DNA from: UBA11400 sp964550435
Lineage (GTDB): Bacteria; Bacteroidota; Rhodothermia; Balneolales; HLUCCA01
Assembly (NCBI GenBank): GCA_964550435.1
Contig: CAZJZI010000006.1
Coordinates: forward strand, 10,848 to 74,847
Reading direction: 5' to 3'
Length of the DNA stretch: 64,000 bases
Shown: positions 55,601-62,362 of the stretch, in pieces
Layout of the letters: the number at the start of each line of letters is the position of its first letter
Numbering within the stretch: position 1 is the stretch's first letter
The notes under the pieces: model-generated
What the model saw: only the letters and a program-made list of their open reading frames with translations
Told to the model about the DNA's origin: nothing
Database searches by the model: none
Made by a program: the position numbers and the translations under genes

Positions 55601-56761
55601 AATCACAACATTATTATTATCTCGAACTGTAATAGAGATGGTTGAAAAACTGGTATTATTAGCCAATACCGTCGTTGGAGACGGACTAATAGTTGAGTTG
55701 GCCTGACTTGGTAGGATAAATTGAATATTCCCGGTTGTACCAATTGATATTCCTAAAACAGAAACATTGATATTAACGGTCTGAGCCGTGGCATTTTTAA
55801 AATCAAAAGAGTAGGATCCACTCCCAAGGTCCTGAAAGTTTTGTACAGTTGCAGCTCCTGCACCAGCAAAAGAGAAATCTGCCAAAACCAAACCTAATGT
55901 AGCAGCATTTGCAGGATTACGAACTTGAACCGTTACGGTAGTAACAGAAGTGTTATCTGCATAGAGTTTAGTCGATGAAACATTCGTTAACGATGAATTA
56001 GATCCGCTTACAATAACCTGCCAAGTGATCCTTGCCTGACCAATTCCACCTGTTCCCCCACTGTATTGTGTAGACCCACCACCTTGTTTTGCAGCACCAC
56101 CCCCAGCTCCCCCAGGATTAGTTCCATTCACACCGTTTGTGTTATTACTTCCAGCTCCATCACCACCGTTTCCTCCTCCAGATGGCGCAGTTCCTCCCGT
56201 TACACCAGAGGCTGCACCTCCAACTGCATCAGTCCCAGCTGAAGACCCGCCACCGCCTCCTGTTGAACCAGTTCCATTTGCACCATTTCCTCCAACATAT
56301 GTTACATCACCCAAGTTCGTACCATTAAGCCCGGTAGCACCAGTTGTTACTCCAACTCCTACTCCTAATCCGCCCGCAGCCCGCACAATATCAGTAGCAG
56401 GATTAGATGCTAAATAAAATCTGGTAGTCGCACCGTTTACAACAGATGAACTCCCACCTGTCCCGACATTCATTGTATAGACTTGAGTTGGGGTAACGTT
56501 TAATACACTACGCACAAACGACCCACCCTTTCCACCCCCTAATCTACCGTTACCATTAGTGCTACCTCCGGCACCACCACCACCCCAAAGTTCAACAGTT
56601 ATATTTTTGACTCCAGCAGGAACAGTAAAATCCTCTGTCCCAGACGCAGTTCTGAGAACTGGACTAGTCTGACCAAAAACAACCGTATTGCCCATTGAAA
56701 ATAACAGTATGATTATTGCTGGCAAAACCCTTCCAATTGAACAATATGCCAGTTTAAGCAC
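43610..56761 (-). CDS. Giant T9SS surface protein (4383 residues), adhesin-like
   Basis: One uninterrupted 13.15-kb frame codes for a signal peptide (to VVFGQ) and a glycine-rich domain (about residues 28-248, ITVELWGGGGAGG). Seven Ig/invasin-like repeats of about 100 residues follow (249-958), each running roughly NS.vsaSPtsVlAdGt, with variants ending SIGSTGNIxF. A second glycine-rich domain (958-1160) and four more Ig-like repeats (to about 1565) come next. A very long beta-helix-like region (about 1568-3735) rich in LTVSSGATL-type turns is followed by an FnIII-like domain, a beta-rich region with GWRMISIPL and GWNLVGNPFAGDI, and a T9SS sorting domain (KQNYPNPFNPRTQIDF to ATRKMTLLK). It should extend from the cell surface as an adhesin or matrix protein. 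No enzymatic domain is apparent. Confidence 0.88.
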   Translation of the reverse strand: MLKLAYCSIGRVLPAIIILLFSMGNTVVFGQTSPVLRTASGTEDFTVPAGVKNITVELWGGGGAGGSTNGNGRLGGGKGGSFVRSVLNVTPTQVYTMNVGTGGSSSVVNGATTRFYLASNPATDIVRAAGGLGVGVGVTTGATGLNGTNLGDVTYVGGNGANGTGSTGGGGGSSAGTDAVGGAASGVTGGTAPSGGGNGGDGAGSNNTNGVNGTNPGGAGGGAAKQGGGSTQYSGGTGGIGQARITWQVIVSGSNSSLTNVSSTKLYADNTSVTTVTVQVRNPANAATLGLVLADFSFAGAGAATVQNFQDLGSGSYSFDFKNATAQTVNINVSVLGISIGTTGNIQFILPSQANSTISPSPTTVLANNTSFSTISITVRDNNNVVISDLIEGDFGFTGQSAATVYNFVNAGGGNYSFRVRNASAQTVNITFTVKSTTIGSTGNIVFNTPTPNAGQSSVQVSPTSVLANGFSSATATITVKDADGVPLTDRSVGSFDFTNKGDAVFSNFTHTGSGIYTFTVTNTTVQTVNISVTVSTVFIANTGNISFIDVLPNATNSDITTDVTSAVADGTDAIALTVELRDNSNNPITNALVSEFGFTGQGGASISNFVNQGLGIYTFDITNSVAETINVTITVRTVNLGSTGNLTFTQQTPNAGNSTIQASPTSVEADGIGTTTLTITVRDANNLAIQDLLVGDFVFSNEGNADITGFTNTGNGIYTFSATNVVEETVDIGVTVRSISLGSTGNIVFALTDPNAGNSTFTADPSFAFANGTDDITLTIQLNDVSNSPVSNLQVSEFVFSGEGNATIAGFTNVGSGQYTFTVTNNTVQTINISLTARTISIGSTGNIEFIAVPSLANSSVSASPSSVLADGTTASVLTTIVRDAGNNPITGLTSQKFSFTGLSAASVGGFSDNGSGNYTFNVTNGTAETISITVEVNGVEIGTSNNIVFTTPQTIQIFNASNTFTVPDGVSRITVEAWGAGGGGAVNSAGGGGGGGAYARGVLNATPAQQFTLTVGTGGAASTAGGSTTFSGNSFSFTVAGGAGANTTNGGAGGALTSSFTGTYVGTPVSFGGGSGAVGVTNGSGNGRLGGGGGGSGLFNATGGNASGGSGGIGTGDGGAGNSIDGGGVAQPGFAPGGGGGGVGQGGTAGIGAAGRVRIEYDIVSASNSSVSRSPATVVANGTASSLLTITVRDLDNDPVTNLASGNFSFTGEGGATINGFDNTNAATGIYTFDVSNSTIETVNIAVTVLGISIGNSGNIEFTSALPSATFSTVSANPLFVQADGVATSLLTITLEDASQNPVLNLLSTDFGFSGQGSAVINNFQDSGAGVYTFDVSNSTIENINITVTANTVNVGSTGTISFLNLPDPGNSTVSANPLSVFANGSATSLLTIDVRNNANQGITGLTSGNFQFSNQGTTTINGFQTVGNGVYTFNVSATLAQVVDISVTVTSISIGSSGNITFLGFPSASNSSFVSSLTVLPADGVSEAVLTVTVEDASGNPITDLLVGDFIFSDEGDAIIEDYVAVGSGVYTFNVRNNTSEVVEIGLTIRTVFLGTTDPIEFFAAKTLYSYQSGSWHSANTWTEDPSGTTLVNPVIPGTEDNVVILNGRTVTLTQNVTQTDQSITINSGGTLDLDNFVVQDLVSLSGAGVLRTRNVVSGSPNVAYFPTVTTNDFISASGGTVVYYQQADVTLPTTIPTYRNLTIRNTSGNNYTFTQASNITVSGNLVLDKQSTGLLTLQLGNNTTVRDIVVDGNVTVSTGSTWTVGNFDALHTVEIGGDLVNNGSVFMQFNDVANYENATPTVGRSVVTFTGNVDNKIDAFGLTRFFRLIIDKGIDQTNILTVNSSNTDNFKVLGTNNQAIGTGDNPESTKGLFIRNGTLRLKSNIIIESMTSGGSDFFINKNASLWVDGASVTTTTLLNTGNTALTIIGKLHVSAGSLSTATSAGLIIRNDAELVFSGGTTTASQVRPSTSPGLHTASITMTGGTLTVDGSGATNATFARFSLPYTDNTFTMSGGTINVSAPVDIVGGGINLGMDIGNISVTGGSWNATAPDGTVNFRISSTAPFFNLTTQKAGTGAGDVRFETAMEVLNSLTVSSGVLQSINDSQLTIRGNLTVSSGATLTPNNNTTQFLGTSAQTFTIDGTIGSSGLFNLTVNKASNTLTLAGSAGSLIVRNEYTLSSGTFADGGKSVEVAGNVTLSGTHGGAGSLILNPTGAVNISGNGTGSVATLELSGNASNITYSLLADLDITTSLEFVANAANDRILNIGSNNLTIGTAASIIGYNADRFIQTNGLVSASGLTKVFDDELTFDFPVGAAGKYTPSTISFDVAPSVYGSITVRPADIVHPAVDQTAYALDYYWSVSQTGFTLGSALVTQTFTYIPADLGVSVVAADLVPGKFDNAIWTPGTSAGVDEAQNIITFGGTGFDTDIDGDYTTADNVNGTPFGELTVYYSRNGGGDWFNPNTWSNDSHSGTAASTVPGLGTIAIIGDNDVVTVGSNGATSAFIQILSGSVLDIGATNGHAFGTLEGVSFGELRIGSSYFPGGDFTSIFTSGTVSYYRIGADYTLPTSSVNKPTINEYFNLNIEVESGVGTPFISLPDLAVTVDNEFRVSGTSVDHQTRISDGASGTLTVNGNSFIDSGSVRFRYGGSNSRAVVLNGDLTVASGSVLGSYDINNVVHTLTITGNLVNNGTIDFGTNTAQTVQLIASGTNNVTYSGSGNATFARLEINKGSSQTPKLTYTQSGTLTIASEAFLITNGTLEFNRTGTIVLSNTANAYTIPGSGALIINNSGLTVQIGNNASDTAGLTLTGKLQINAGTVEIGNIANNNNNDIVYSSAGTPEITISGGILDVNGQIRRQLASTNGSLAYRQSGSSIVRVRGRNLNTSRGMFEIVNTGSIFEMSGSSEIHIYRGGAITYQDIYLLPASSTVSGGTIRLRPDAAGNQTYTINATAPIFNLLIENDNTNTSSVTQQVNTITISNNFTLSSGVTYNASGLNMNIGGTFTRASTATFTPGNNTVTFNGASGVLDGDFSTNQFFNFTVASSSSLTLAASATARINNLLTISASGTLTEDGSGNIIDLRGNAVVNGTYTSAALSNTLGLVLNHTSAQNLSGTGVYGNVINNNSAGVSLTSDIQINGRLRLNNSGLTIGEHQLILGVNADISNYTSTRYLLSNGVISDGGVKKLFGSGTATFEFPVGVFSKYTPVTYAITANGASGDINVTAVNVKHPSTRLVADQQLNYYWSVTSTGFSGLEVTHTYNYLQGDVTGTEANYNGGRFTGTNWTPIGGIVGAVNTTNNQIILTGVSYLNGDYTAGTEGEFGGVDVFYSRNAACEAPTGCVWNDVNSWSADGHTGVAAISFPNGEPVVINTGHLVKTNGNNRLSESLELTGTAILDTEDDTGHNLGVVSGTGTIRLTATVSNQFVFPGGDFTAFSSSSGGNVEFYGTTAGTLPTQATYNNVFMIDNSTRTQPDVNWTVNGDFVISAGSFNNSTFNRNITLHGDWLNNSGTNAYVPGTGRLILQGSSAQSIGGSFSTNFGFIELRGGSAKSLAQPIRVQSGVLFDSGNLSLNTHTMTWSSGATVTGTPSASSMIVLNSSGKIRREISSASSITFPVGDDTGGAKYSPVTLTFNSGSFNSAYVDLDVKNAADIECGGGNYLNRYWIYEFSGITSFSGTGVFTYNQSDVVGTESEIFTLTRDINDTQCILGDAANTTNNTLSLTLSATGLVVTGGDAGELLAPTVQASNIQIAAVSSSTMTIEWTNGNGTGRIVLAKEGSAVDGVPTDDIAYTADAIFSGTPDQIGTGNYVVYNGSGNSFVLDGLNENTTYHLTIFEYNAIGPKISFLTTAPPTFSQLTKVLFELTFTGQHGWRMISIPLQNTPLSSVFNGAGLVTQGFTGSTYPGASPNFLWYEEDSLGTDNQRWRTHLNITDQVVPGRGYMYYLFGDQVADNRYNDPFPINMSVEAFETEIVSNQFDFGVTYTAAADSGWNLVGNPFAGDIDWDNIPAWTKTNMNDAIYVWDPSLNSGVGDYLTWSNQTGDIALGGLISEGQSFWVKASGTNPALIVTRSAITTGAEFFDKQVPDSTGTIEDAYSPTIHLILSKGKYQKSAYVTFTNLGSRGVDATDAYYLQPLSDSYISIFSRNTDNENLSINSLPRRFNSPFDIPIYIGGFENGQSMDGIYELSVGEMTNMPSSWAVEMIDKSTNERVIWKTNQDNQLQILDNNLRSDRADSVVTTRKDINQPVYGFDFNYDTPVTISTPQPGDPIILQAIEGTAKSRFVLRVSPNGEFNDIPEEFILKQNYPNPFNPRTQIDFGLPVEEQVRIDVYDILGRRVTTLTNQIYAAGNHTVEFNGNSLASGIYIIHMRSGSFNATRKMTLLK
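52070..56015 (-). repeat. Eleven Ig/invasin-like protein repeats in two blocks
   Basis: Seven repeats (about 53.89-56.01 kb) and four repeats (about 52.07-53.27 kb) of roughly 300 bp code for ~100-residue units. Each unit has an N-terminal NSTVSANP-like strand, an LTITVRD core, a GDFxFSGxG segment and a closing TVxIGSTGNI strand. They are separated by the second glycine-rich domain. The DNA copies are diverged, so the array is old. Confidence 0.8.
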
Positions 56762-57041
56762 CAGAGTTTGGAGGTTACTTGAAACAACTTTAATATTTTC
56801 GGGAATCAGTAACAGGACAATCTCCTTTATACAATCGATTAGACAGAATTACAAACTTAATTTACTCTATTTTACCGTCTAATACCCGTCTATAAGTGAT
56901 TTCTAATTCATATAGGGTACAAACCATCCAGTTAATTAGAAAGACTTAATAATGCATTCCAAAATCATTCAATGATCATTTTTTACATATTAAATGTAAC
57001 CATTTTTCAACACAAGGCGTATAACAATTACTATAAGCAAC

Positions 57042-57134
57042 ATTGACAAGGTGCTTATCTTTTCGACACAAATAAGCTAGAATGACCTTTGGTTTATCAA
57101 GCCTTTTGCACTGATCCTGCAAAAGGCTTTTTTT
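57042..57134 (+). ncRNA. Candidate small RNA ending in a strong terminator
   Basis: On the plus strand there is TTGACA near 57044, then a stem GCTTAT (57053-57058) / ATAAGC (57072-57077), then a strong terminator. That terminator has arms AAGCCTTTTGCA and TGCAAAAGGCTT with a 7-base loop, followed by seven or more T (57099-57134). Its T-run fits only plus-strand transcription, yet no plus-strand gene lies upstream. A small RNA of about 80-90 nt would explain it. No known family is recognised, and a good -10 element is not evident. Confidence 0.3.
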
Positions 57135-57152
57135 ATTGCATAAGATTCAAAT

Positions 57153-57186
57153 AAAAAAGGCCGAAGCTTATCAGCCTCGGCCTCAA
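57153..57186 (-). terminator. Terminator after the M28 peptidase gene
   Basis: Read on the minus strand, AGGCCGAGGC and GCTTCGGCCT form a stem with one mismatch followed by TTTTTTA, 17 bp after the stop codon of the peptidase gene. Confidence 0.85.
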
Positions 57187-57202
57187 ATAAACATATGTTC
57201 GT

Positions 57203-58816
57203 TTATTCACCTTTTCGTGGAAGTCTTTCGTCGAGCATTGCAGTGTGATACACAAATGTGGCTACAATTATAGCCGTTCTCTGTAGATCCTGTTCAACCA
57301 ATCGCTCATAGGTGTCCATGTTAGAATGATGAGTAAATGTTGAATACTCAAGAGCATCCTGAATGAACTGGAATCCCGGTAATCCTACTCGATCAAAGGA
57401 CAAGTGGTCTGTCCCACCTGTATTTGCAAATGACACCGTAGTTGCACTCCAATCACCAAAGGGAGTTAACCAGGTTCGGAACAACTCACGAAGCTGCTCG
57501 TTCTCTTGCAAATGAATACCTCGTACCTGTCCACCACCGTTGTCAATATTATAGTACGCAGAGAACTTCTCATGACCTGGTTTCAAATCAACATCACCAG
57601 TTGAAGTCCAGTCGGCACCTCGGCTACCAAAATATTCTCGAACATACTCTAGTGAACCGTGTAATCCCTGCTCTTCACCACTCCAAAGTGCTATACGTAT
57701 GGTTCGTTTTGGCTGTACATTCAACGCTTTCAGAATGCGCATTACTTCCATCATGACCACACTACCTGCCGCATTATCAGTTGCGCCGGTCCCAGTGTGC
57801 CATGAGTCAATGTGGGCTCCAAGAATCACAAGTTCATCACCAACAACAGAGTCAGTGCCTTTGATATCACCAATGACGTTGTATCCGTAAAGATCATCTT
57901 TTTGAAATTCAACTTCGAGTTCCATGTCGATGTTTACCGGTATGTTTTTCTCAAGTAAACGGTAGATACGACCGTAATGCTCCCGGGCTAATGATATCTG
58001 TGGGATAGGTGTAGGTGCATCAACTTGATGTGGACGTGGACGCTCTCCCCATCCTAATGAGGGATCTGCTGGAAGAGTTGCACCACTTACAGCAACCTGA
58101 CCACCCCATCCACGATAACTTTGATCCACTATAGCGATAGGTTTTTCGTTCATAAGAAACTGTGCTTTCTCGTAAGCAGCTTGCGCACGTGCCAGTGCAC
58201 CGGCGTTTGGCCCACCAGCCATGCTCGGACGAGTTGGCATCCTGGTAGCATTTGCCAGTTGAAGTAAATTCTCAACACTTCTACGTGAAGCAATCGGATT
58301 GAACGAAGGTTCTGCTGGGACAGGTTCTTCGATAAGAACAAATTTTCCTGCAAGCTGACCTCGATACTTTGCATAGTCTTCCGGGGAATCAATTTTCAGA
58401 TATACCGCTTCGCCACTTTGAAGGGACTCATATCCTGGTGACCAGGCTTTAGGCTGAGCGATTACCGGGAAATATGCATAGGGAGATGTTGCATGAAATG
58501 AAAATCGTTTTAGTGTCCAACCGGTTCCAAATGGTCCCCATTTGTGCAGATGAACATTTTCAACACCGTTCGATTTCAGAGTTTCCATAACGTACTCAGA
58601 AGCTCTGACTAGCTGTGGAGTGTTGGTTAGACGAGGACCATAAACGTCTGTTAACCAACCCGCATATTCCATCACATGCGAATTTTCGGTTCCTTCCTTA
58701 ATAATTTTCTCAACAAATTCTTGATCTACTGTAGGATTACTAATTGATTGGGCCTGCGTTAAAGAAACAGACACAAACAACATCACCATCACGACTGATA
58801 TTTTTTTTATATACAT
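57203..58816 (-). CDS. M28-family zinc peptidase with PA-like insertion
   Basis: This is an exported aminopeptidase or carboxypeptidase-like enzyme. From the ATG at 58816 it has a signal peptide (MYIKKISVVMVMLFVSVSLTQAQ); an ATG at 58849 would add 11 residues. Numbered from that longer form, the two-zinc site is His346 in GAHIDSWHTG, Asp358 in ATDNAAGS, Glu392-Glu393 in WSGEEQGLHGS, Asp436 in YNIDNGGG and His508 in THHSNMDT, so all catalytic positions are present. The stretch between about 130 and 330 corresponds to a protease-associated-like insertion. It is the last gene of the envelope operon and is followed by a terminator. The substrate is probably peptides outside the cytoplasm. Confidence 0.92.
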   Translation of the reverse strand: MYIKKISVVMVMLFVSVSLTQAQSISNPTVDQEFVEKIIKEGTENSHVMEYAGWLTDVYGPRLTNTPQLVRASEYVMETLKSNGVENVHLHKWGPFGTGWTLKRFSFHATSPYAYFPVIAQPKAWSPGYESLQSGEAVYLKIDSPEDYAKYRGQLAGKFVLIEEPVPAEPSFNPIASRRSVENLLQLANATRMPTRPSMAGGPNAGALARAQAAYEKAQFLMNEKPIAIVDQSYRGWGGQVAVSGATLPADPSLGWGERPRPHQVDAPTPIPQISLAREHYGRIYRLLEKNIPVNIDMELEVEFQKDDLYGYNVIGDIKGTDSVVGDELVILGAHIDSWHTGTGATDNAAGSVVMMEVMRILKALNVQPKRTIRIALWSGEEQGLHGSLEYVREYFGSRGADWTSTGDVDLKPGHEKFSAYYNIDNGGGQVRGIHLQENEQLRELFRTWLTPFGDWSATTVSFANTGGTDHLSFDRVGLPGFQFIQDALEYSTFTHHSNMDTYERLVEQDLQRTAIIVATFVYHTAMLDERLPRKGE

Positions 58817-58908
58817 AGCATTACCTATTGTTTGGGTTAGAAGTCCCAAAATAATCAGGTTGCATCCCCTAAATTGTAAAATAATGCTATGTGTACGAAG
58901 TAATTAGA

Positions 58909-60255
58909 CTAGAATGTCGGGTTTAAACGAATCCAGATTACTGGCGTTTGGGTCAAATCATTTGCTTTCCAGGCTGCTTCAACCCTAAACGATGAAAAAT
59001 TAACCCCAACTCCTACGTCAGCGGTCATGTCTCCGATTTTAAAATCGCTAAAACCATCAAGCAATGAATCCTCAGTTTCAAATGAACCGTTTGTCCAACC
59101 CAAATCTGCAAAGACACTGAAACTAGTGGTTGTCAAATCGATATCCAGTATGTCATCATATTCATAACCAGTACTTCTGAAAAACCCAAAATTTAGCTCG
59201 GTATTAATCAAAACTACGCTTGAACCCAACATGCTCTTGAATGGTGTTGCACGCATGGTACTGATCCCACCCAAAGGTACATACTTGAAATTGGGTGCTG
59301 TCCCTGTCACTGATATTAATTTTATTCGATTTTGAAGCGCTGCACCCGGATCAAGCAAAACTACATTCCGTGTCTCGAGTTGATATCGCTGATAGTCATA
59401 ATCACTGTTTCCAGTTAAATCAGAAAACTCAGCATCGACATCAAGTGATCCACCCCAAAAGTTATTCTGAAGCCTATCCAGTGGATTCAACTGTAAACCC
59501 AGTCTGATAATTTGTAACTGTCCGGCATCAATCAGAGGATTATTCCTCACATTAGATCCTTTACCAAATAAAGAAAATCCGGTTTCTTTAGGTAAAGATT
59601 TGTATATCTCATCACTGTACGAAATTGATAATTCGACATTATCTAATGGCCGAATAACTCCGTATATCTGCGCACCCTGGCGATCAAAATAATCTTTGTA
59701 ATCAAATACAGAGAAAAAGGAGTAAAAGCTATTTTCCATACTGCCTACTCTCCAATTATCTTCAGAATCAGTTACACGTGAGTAGTTTACACCAAATAAT
59801 ACATTTTGACTTGGTCCAAAACCTCTTTCCACTCCAAGTGTATACAACCAATCTTTTCGGCCAAATGAATAACCTACTGAACCATATGGCTCGAATCCAC
59901 GATAGTGCGATCCCCCCAATCCAAGTGACCGATCAGAGTGAAATCCAATATAAAGTGCTTCTACCCTGTTAAATCGTATGGGTGAACCCATTCTATCCAG
60001 GTATGAAAATCCCGGATTCCAACTGAAACCACCCAAATCTCGGAAACCATCGTCAATTCCTCCACCGCGTTTCATTCTCTCTGCGCGTTTCGCGACACTA
60101 TTTACTACGTTATCTACACTAAACCATTGATCTATTGGTTTTGTGAAGAAAGGATCATTCTCGAACGGATCTGATTGCGATCCATCTGTTTGGGCCAACA
60201 GTGAAATAGGTGCAACAAATAATGCGAGTACAAATAAAATGACGTATCGTTTCAT
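58909..60255 (-). CDS. Outer-membrane beta-barrel protein
   Basis: The 448-residue product has a signal peptide ending SLLAQ and a linker of about 60 residues (DPFENDPFFTKPIDQWF). From about residue 75 it alternates amphipathic strands (FNRVEALYIGFHSDRSLGLGG, GYSFGRKDWLYTLGVERGFG) and ends VIWIRLNPTF with a terminal Phe. FNRVEALYIG followed by repeated barrel strands recalls the barrel of BamA/surface-antigen-like or DUF5686-type proteins, but the POTRA part is missing. It follows the receptor-phosphatase gene by 11 bp, so co-expression is likely. The function is unknown. Confidence 0.75.
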   Translation of the reverse strand: MKRYVILFVLALFVAPISLLAQTDGSQSDPFENDPFFTKPIDQWFSVDNVVNSVAKRAERMKRGGGIDDGFRDLGGFSWNPGFSYLDRMGSPIRFNRVEALYIGFHSDRSLGLGGSHYRGFEPYGSVGYSFGRKDWLYTLGVERGFGPSQNVLFGVNYSRVTDSEDNWRVGSMENSFYSFFSVFDYKDYFDRQGAQIYGVIRPLDNVELSISYSDEIYKSLPKETGFSLFGKGSNVRNNPLIDAGQLQIIRLGLQLNPLDRLQNNFWGGSLDVDAEFSDLTGNSDYDYQRYQLETRNVVLLDPGAALQNRIKLISVTGTAPNFKYVPLGGISTMRATPFKSMLGSSVVLINTELNFGFFRSTGYEYDDILDIDLTTTSFSVFADLGWTNGSFETEDSLLDGFSDFKIGDMTADVGVGVNFSSFRVEAAWKANDLTQTPVIWIRLNPTF

Positions 60256-60266
60256 GGCAGTATATT

Positions 60267-62348
60267 TTATTGATGAAATTTCATTGCAATGATTGTGTAA
60301 TCATCTTCAAGTTCGACTCCTTGAGTCCATTTGGCTGTTAAATCCTCGATTGAGTCCAGAATTTGGTCAGGTGATTGATCACCTACACCTTGGAAGGTTG
60401 ATATAATACGATCCAGACCTAATTGATGTCGATTACGATCAAAGGCTTCCATTATGCCGTCGCTCATCAAGAGTAAAACATCGCCGGCTTGTGCTGATCT
60501 GTTTAAAACTTCATAGGGATAATCCGGTTTACTGCCCAATGGCATCCCTTTTGTTACAATTGGAATTACTCGTTTCTTGGAAGCATCGTAAAATAGTGCT
60601 GGAGGCATTCCTGCACCAACAATTTGGATTGATTGCCCATCATACCGTACAAGCGTCAACGTCATGTACATCATACGTAAACGCATGTTTTTAAGACCTT
60701 TTGACATTAGTCTTAGCAAATCCAGTAATCCAGTTCCTGAAGCAAATGTTTTGAAATAACTTTTGACAGATGCAACAATTATTCCGGCTTTTACTCCATG
60801 ACCGGTTGCGTCACCAATTACGACAGTCAGTTCAGTATTTTGCTCATCACCCACGGTAAAATCATAGTAATCGCCACCAACTTCTGTAGCAGTTTTTATT
60901 CTAGCTGAGAAATCAACATTCAGGATTCCGGGAACACCATCAGGCAGCATTGAAAGTTGTAATTTTCGAGCTTCTTCCAATTCATGAGTCTTACGCTTAT
61001 TGTCCGCTTCAAGCAATAACCTGTCGATTTCTTTTTGTTTAGCCAGTCTCTCCTGTTCTATAGCTTTATCCGAGAGTTCTTTGACTTCTAGCAATTTATG
61101 CTCCAGATGCAAATTAGTTTCGGCAAAACCCCGGGAAAGCGAAACTGACATGGTTATCAACAAAACAATTATCCCTGCTATTCCAGCAAGTTCTCCACTA
61201 CGGGTGAATGCAGCCTGGAAATAATCCAAATTAACACCTGCAGCATAGATTTCAGCAGTCATGAACAATATTAGCCCAATAGAGAAAACCAACGCTCCTT
61301 TTCTTTTTCTAAAGGCTGCAACTATAAGTATTCTAAGGACCTCTATCACAAAGACCGCAACTACACCCAGAATTACCATTTCAAGAACCTCCCCTTGCGA
61401 GGCACTAAATGAAAAGCCAAGGGTCAAAAACGAAACAGTAAACAACCAGAATTGTCGCGGTATATGATTGTAATACAATGAATAGCTGAACAATAAAAAG
61501 AATAACATGGTAAATAGAACCAAAACAAACTGGACTTGAGCCAGATTGATCACATCCATTCCCATATTCGAATAATAGGCCTCATAGCTAAGAAAGTTCA
61601 TTACACCAAAAGCACTCGTAAAAAGGGCGAAGTAGAGATTCTGTTTCTGTTTAGGATAAAACAAAAACAATAAGAAATGGATGATTGTGAAAACCAACAA
61701 GATTCCAGTAAATAAAAATTGATGTACCGAGGTCCATCGGGTGGTTCTTAGTGCCCCTGAAATCTGATGGTTCAAATCTACTAGTAAGTATCGAAATCCG
61801 GCGTTATAGCCTGATTCCACAAAGTGATCCGCTTTATGATTTGAGTATCTAACTGCAATAACATTCAATCCTGGCTCAGTAAACACAATGGATTTTGGAG
61901 TTCTTTCTGTAGCAAATATTTCCTTTGTAGAATCGGCCGAAACTACACCAAATGAATAAAGGAGTTTTCCATTTAAATAAAATTCAGATGCTCCGTTTTG
62001 AACTGGTATATCAATTCCTAAAGATTTACCAACGATTGATGAGTCTACATCCAGTACCAGTCTAAACCAACCAATTCCTTCCCAGGTCATAAGTGGAAGT
62101 TGATTAGGACCCAAAAGTGTACTTATTGATTCCCAGTTTGTGTCATCGTAGTCCAAGGTTGACCATTGCAGACTATCCCCAGCTTGATACCACCACTGAT
62201 CAGGTAAATATATGGTTCTGAATTCGTTTTCGAGGTCATCTGCACTAATGAAATACATCGAACGATCAAACTGAATCGACGAAGCGGCCATCACCGGAAT
62301 GCAGATCCAGAGCCATAATAGAAGACTATATGTTGTTCGGGCTAACAA
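60267..62348 (-). CDS. 7TM receptor-linked PP2C/SpoIIE-type serine phosphatase
   Basis: The 693-residue signalling protein has a signal peptide and an extracytoplasmic jelly-roll, sugar-binding-like domain (about residues 25-195, LPDQWWYQAGDSLQW, WFRLVLDVDSSIVGKSLGIDIP). Seven transmembrane helices (about 205-410) are followed by a coiled coil (about 415-470, HKLLEVKELSDKAIEQERLAK). A SpoIIE-type PP2C phosphatase domain (about 475-690) has the metal-site motifs TEVGGDYYDF, VIGDATGHGVKAG, LLLMSDGIMEAF and DDYTIIAMKF. It resembles the 7TMR-DISM family. In related systems such phosphatases control anti-sigma or anti-anti-sigma factors, but none is encoded here. It lies 14 bp after the DUF4097-type gene. 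Confidence 0.9.
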   Translation of the reverse strand: MLARTTYSLLLWLWICIPVMAASSIQFDRSMYFISADDLENEFRTIYLPDQWWYQAGDSLQWSTLDYDDTNWESISTLLGPNQLPLMTWEGIGWFRLVLDVDSSIVGKSLGIDIPVQNGASEFYLNGKLLYSFGVVSADSTKEIFATERTPKSIVFTEPGLNVIAVRYSNHKADHFVESGYNAGFRYLLVDLNHQISGALRTTRWTSVHQFLFTGILLVFTIIHFLLFLFYPKQKQNLYFALFTSAFGVMNFLSYEAYYSNMGMDVINLAQVQFVLVLFTMLFFLLFSYSLYYNHIPRQFWLFTVSFLTLGFSFSASQGEVLEMVILGVVAVFVIEVLRILIVAAFRKRKGALVFSIGLILFMTAEIYAAGVNLDYFQAAFTRSGELAGIAGIIVLLITMSVSLSRGFAETNLHLEHKLLEVKELSDKAIEQERLAKQKEIDRLLLEADNKRKTHELEEARKLQLSMLPDGVPGILNVDFSARIKTATEVGGDYYDFTVGDEQNTELTVVIGDATGHGVKAGIIVASVKSYFKTFASGTGLLDLLRLMSKGLKNMRLRMMYMTLTLVRYDGQSIQIVGAGMPPALFYDASKKRVIPIVTKGMPLGSKPDYPYEVLNRSAQAGDVLLLMSDGIMEAFDRNRHQLGLDRIISTFQGVGDQSPDQILDSIEDLTAKWTQGVELEDDYTIIAMKFHQ

Positions 62349-62362
62349 AGTTCTACAATCAG

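Larger units (their letters stand above)
56762..57202. other. Intergenic region with a possible plus-strand small RNA
   Basis: This 441-bp gap lies between two minus-strand genes. Its left 280 bp are A/T-rich with no clear feature and should contain the promoter of the giant protein gene. The right part holds two terminator-like hairpins, one for each strand, listed separately. No protein-coding frame looks real. Confidence 0.5.

Noticed and set aside
52070..56015. Repeat array as a possible CRISPR
   Set aside because: The period is about 300 bp, the repeats are diverged and in frame in one coding sequence; there are no short identical repeats with unique spacers.
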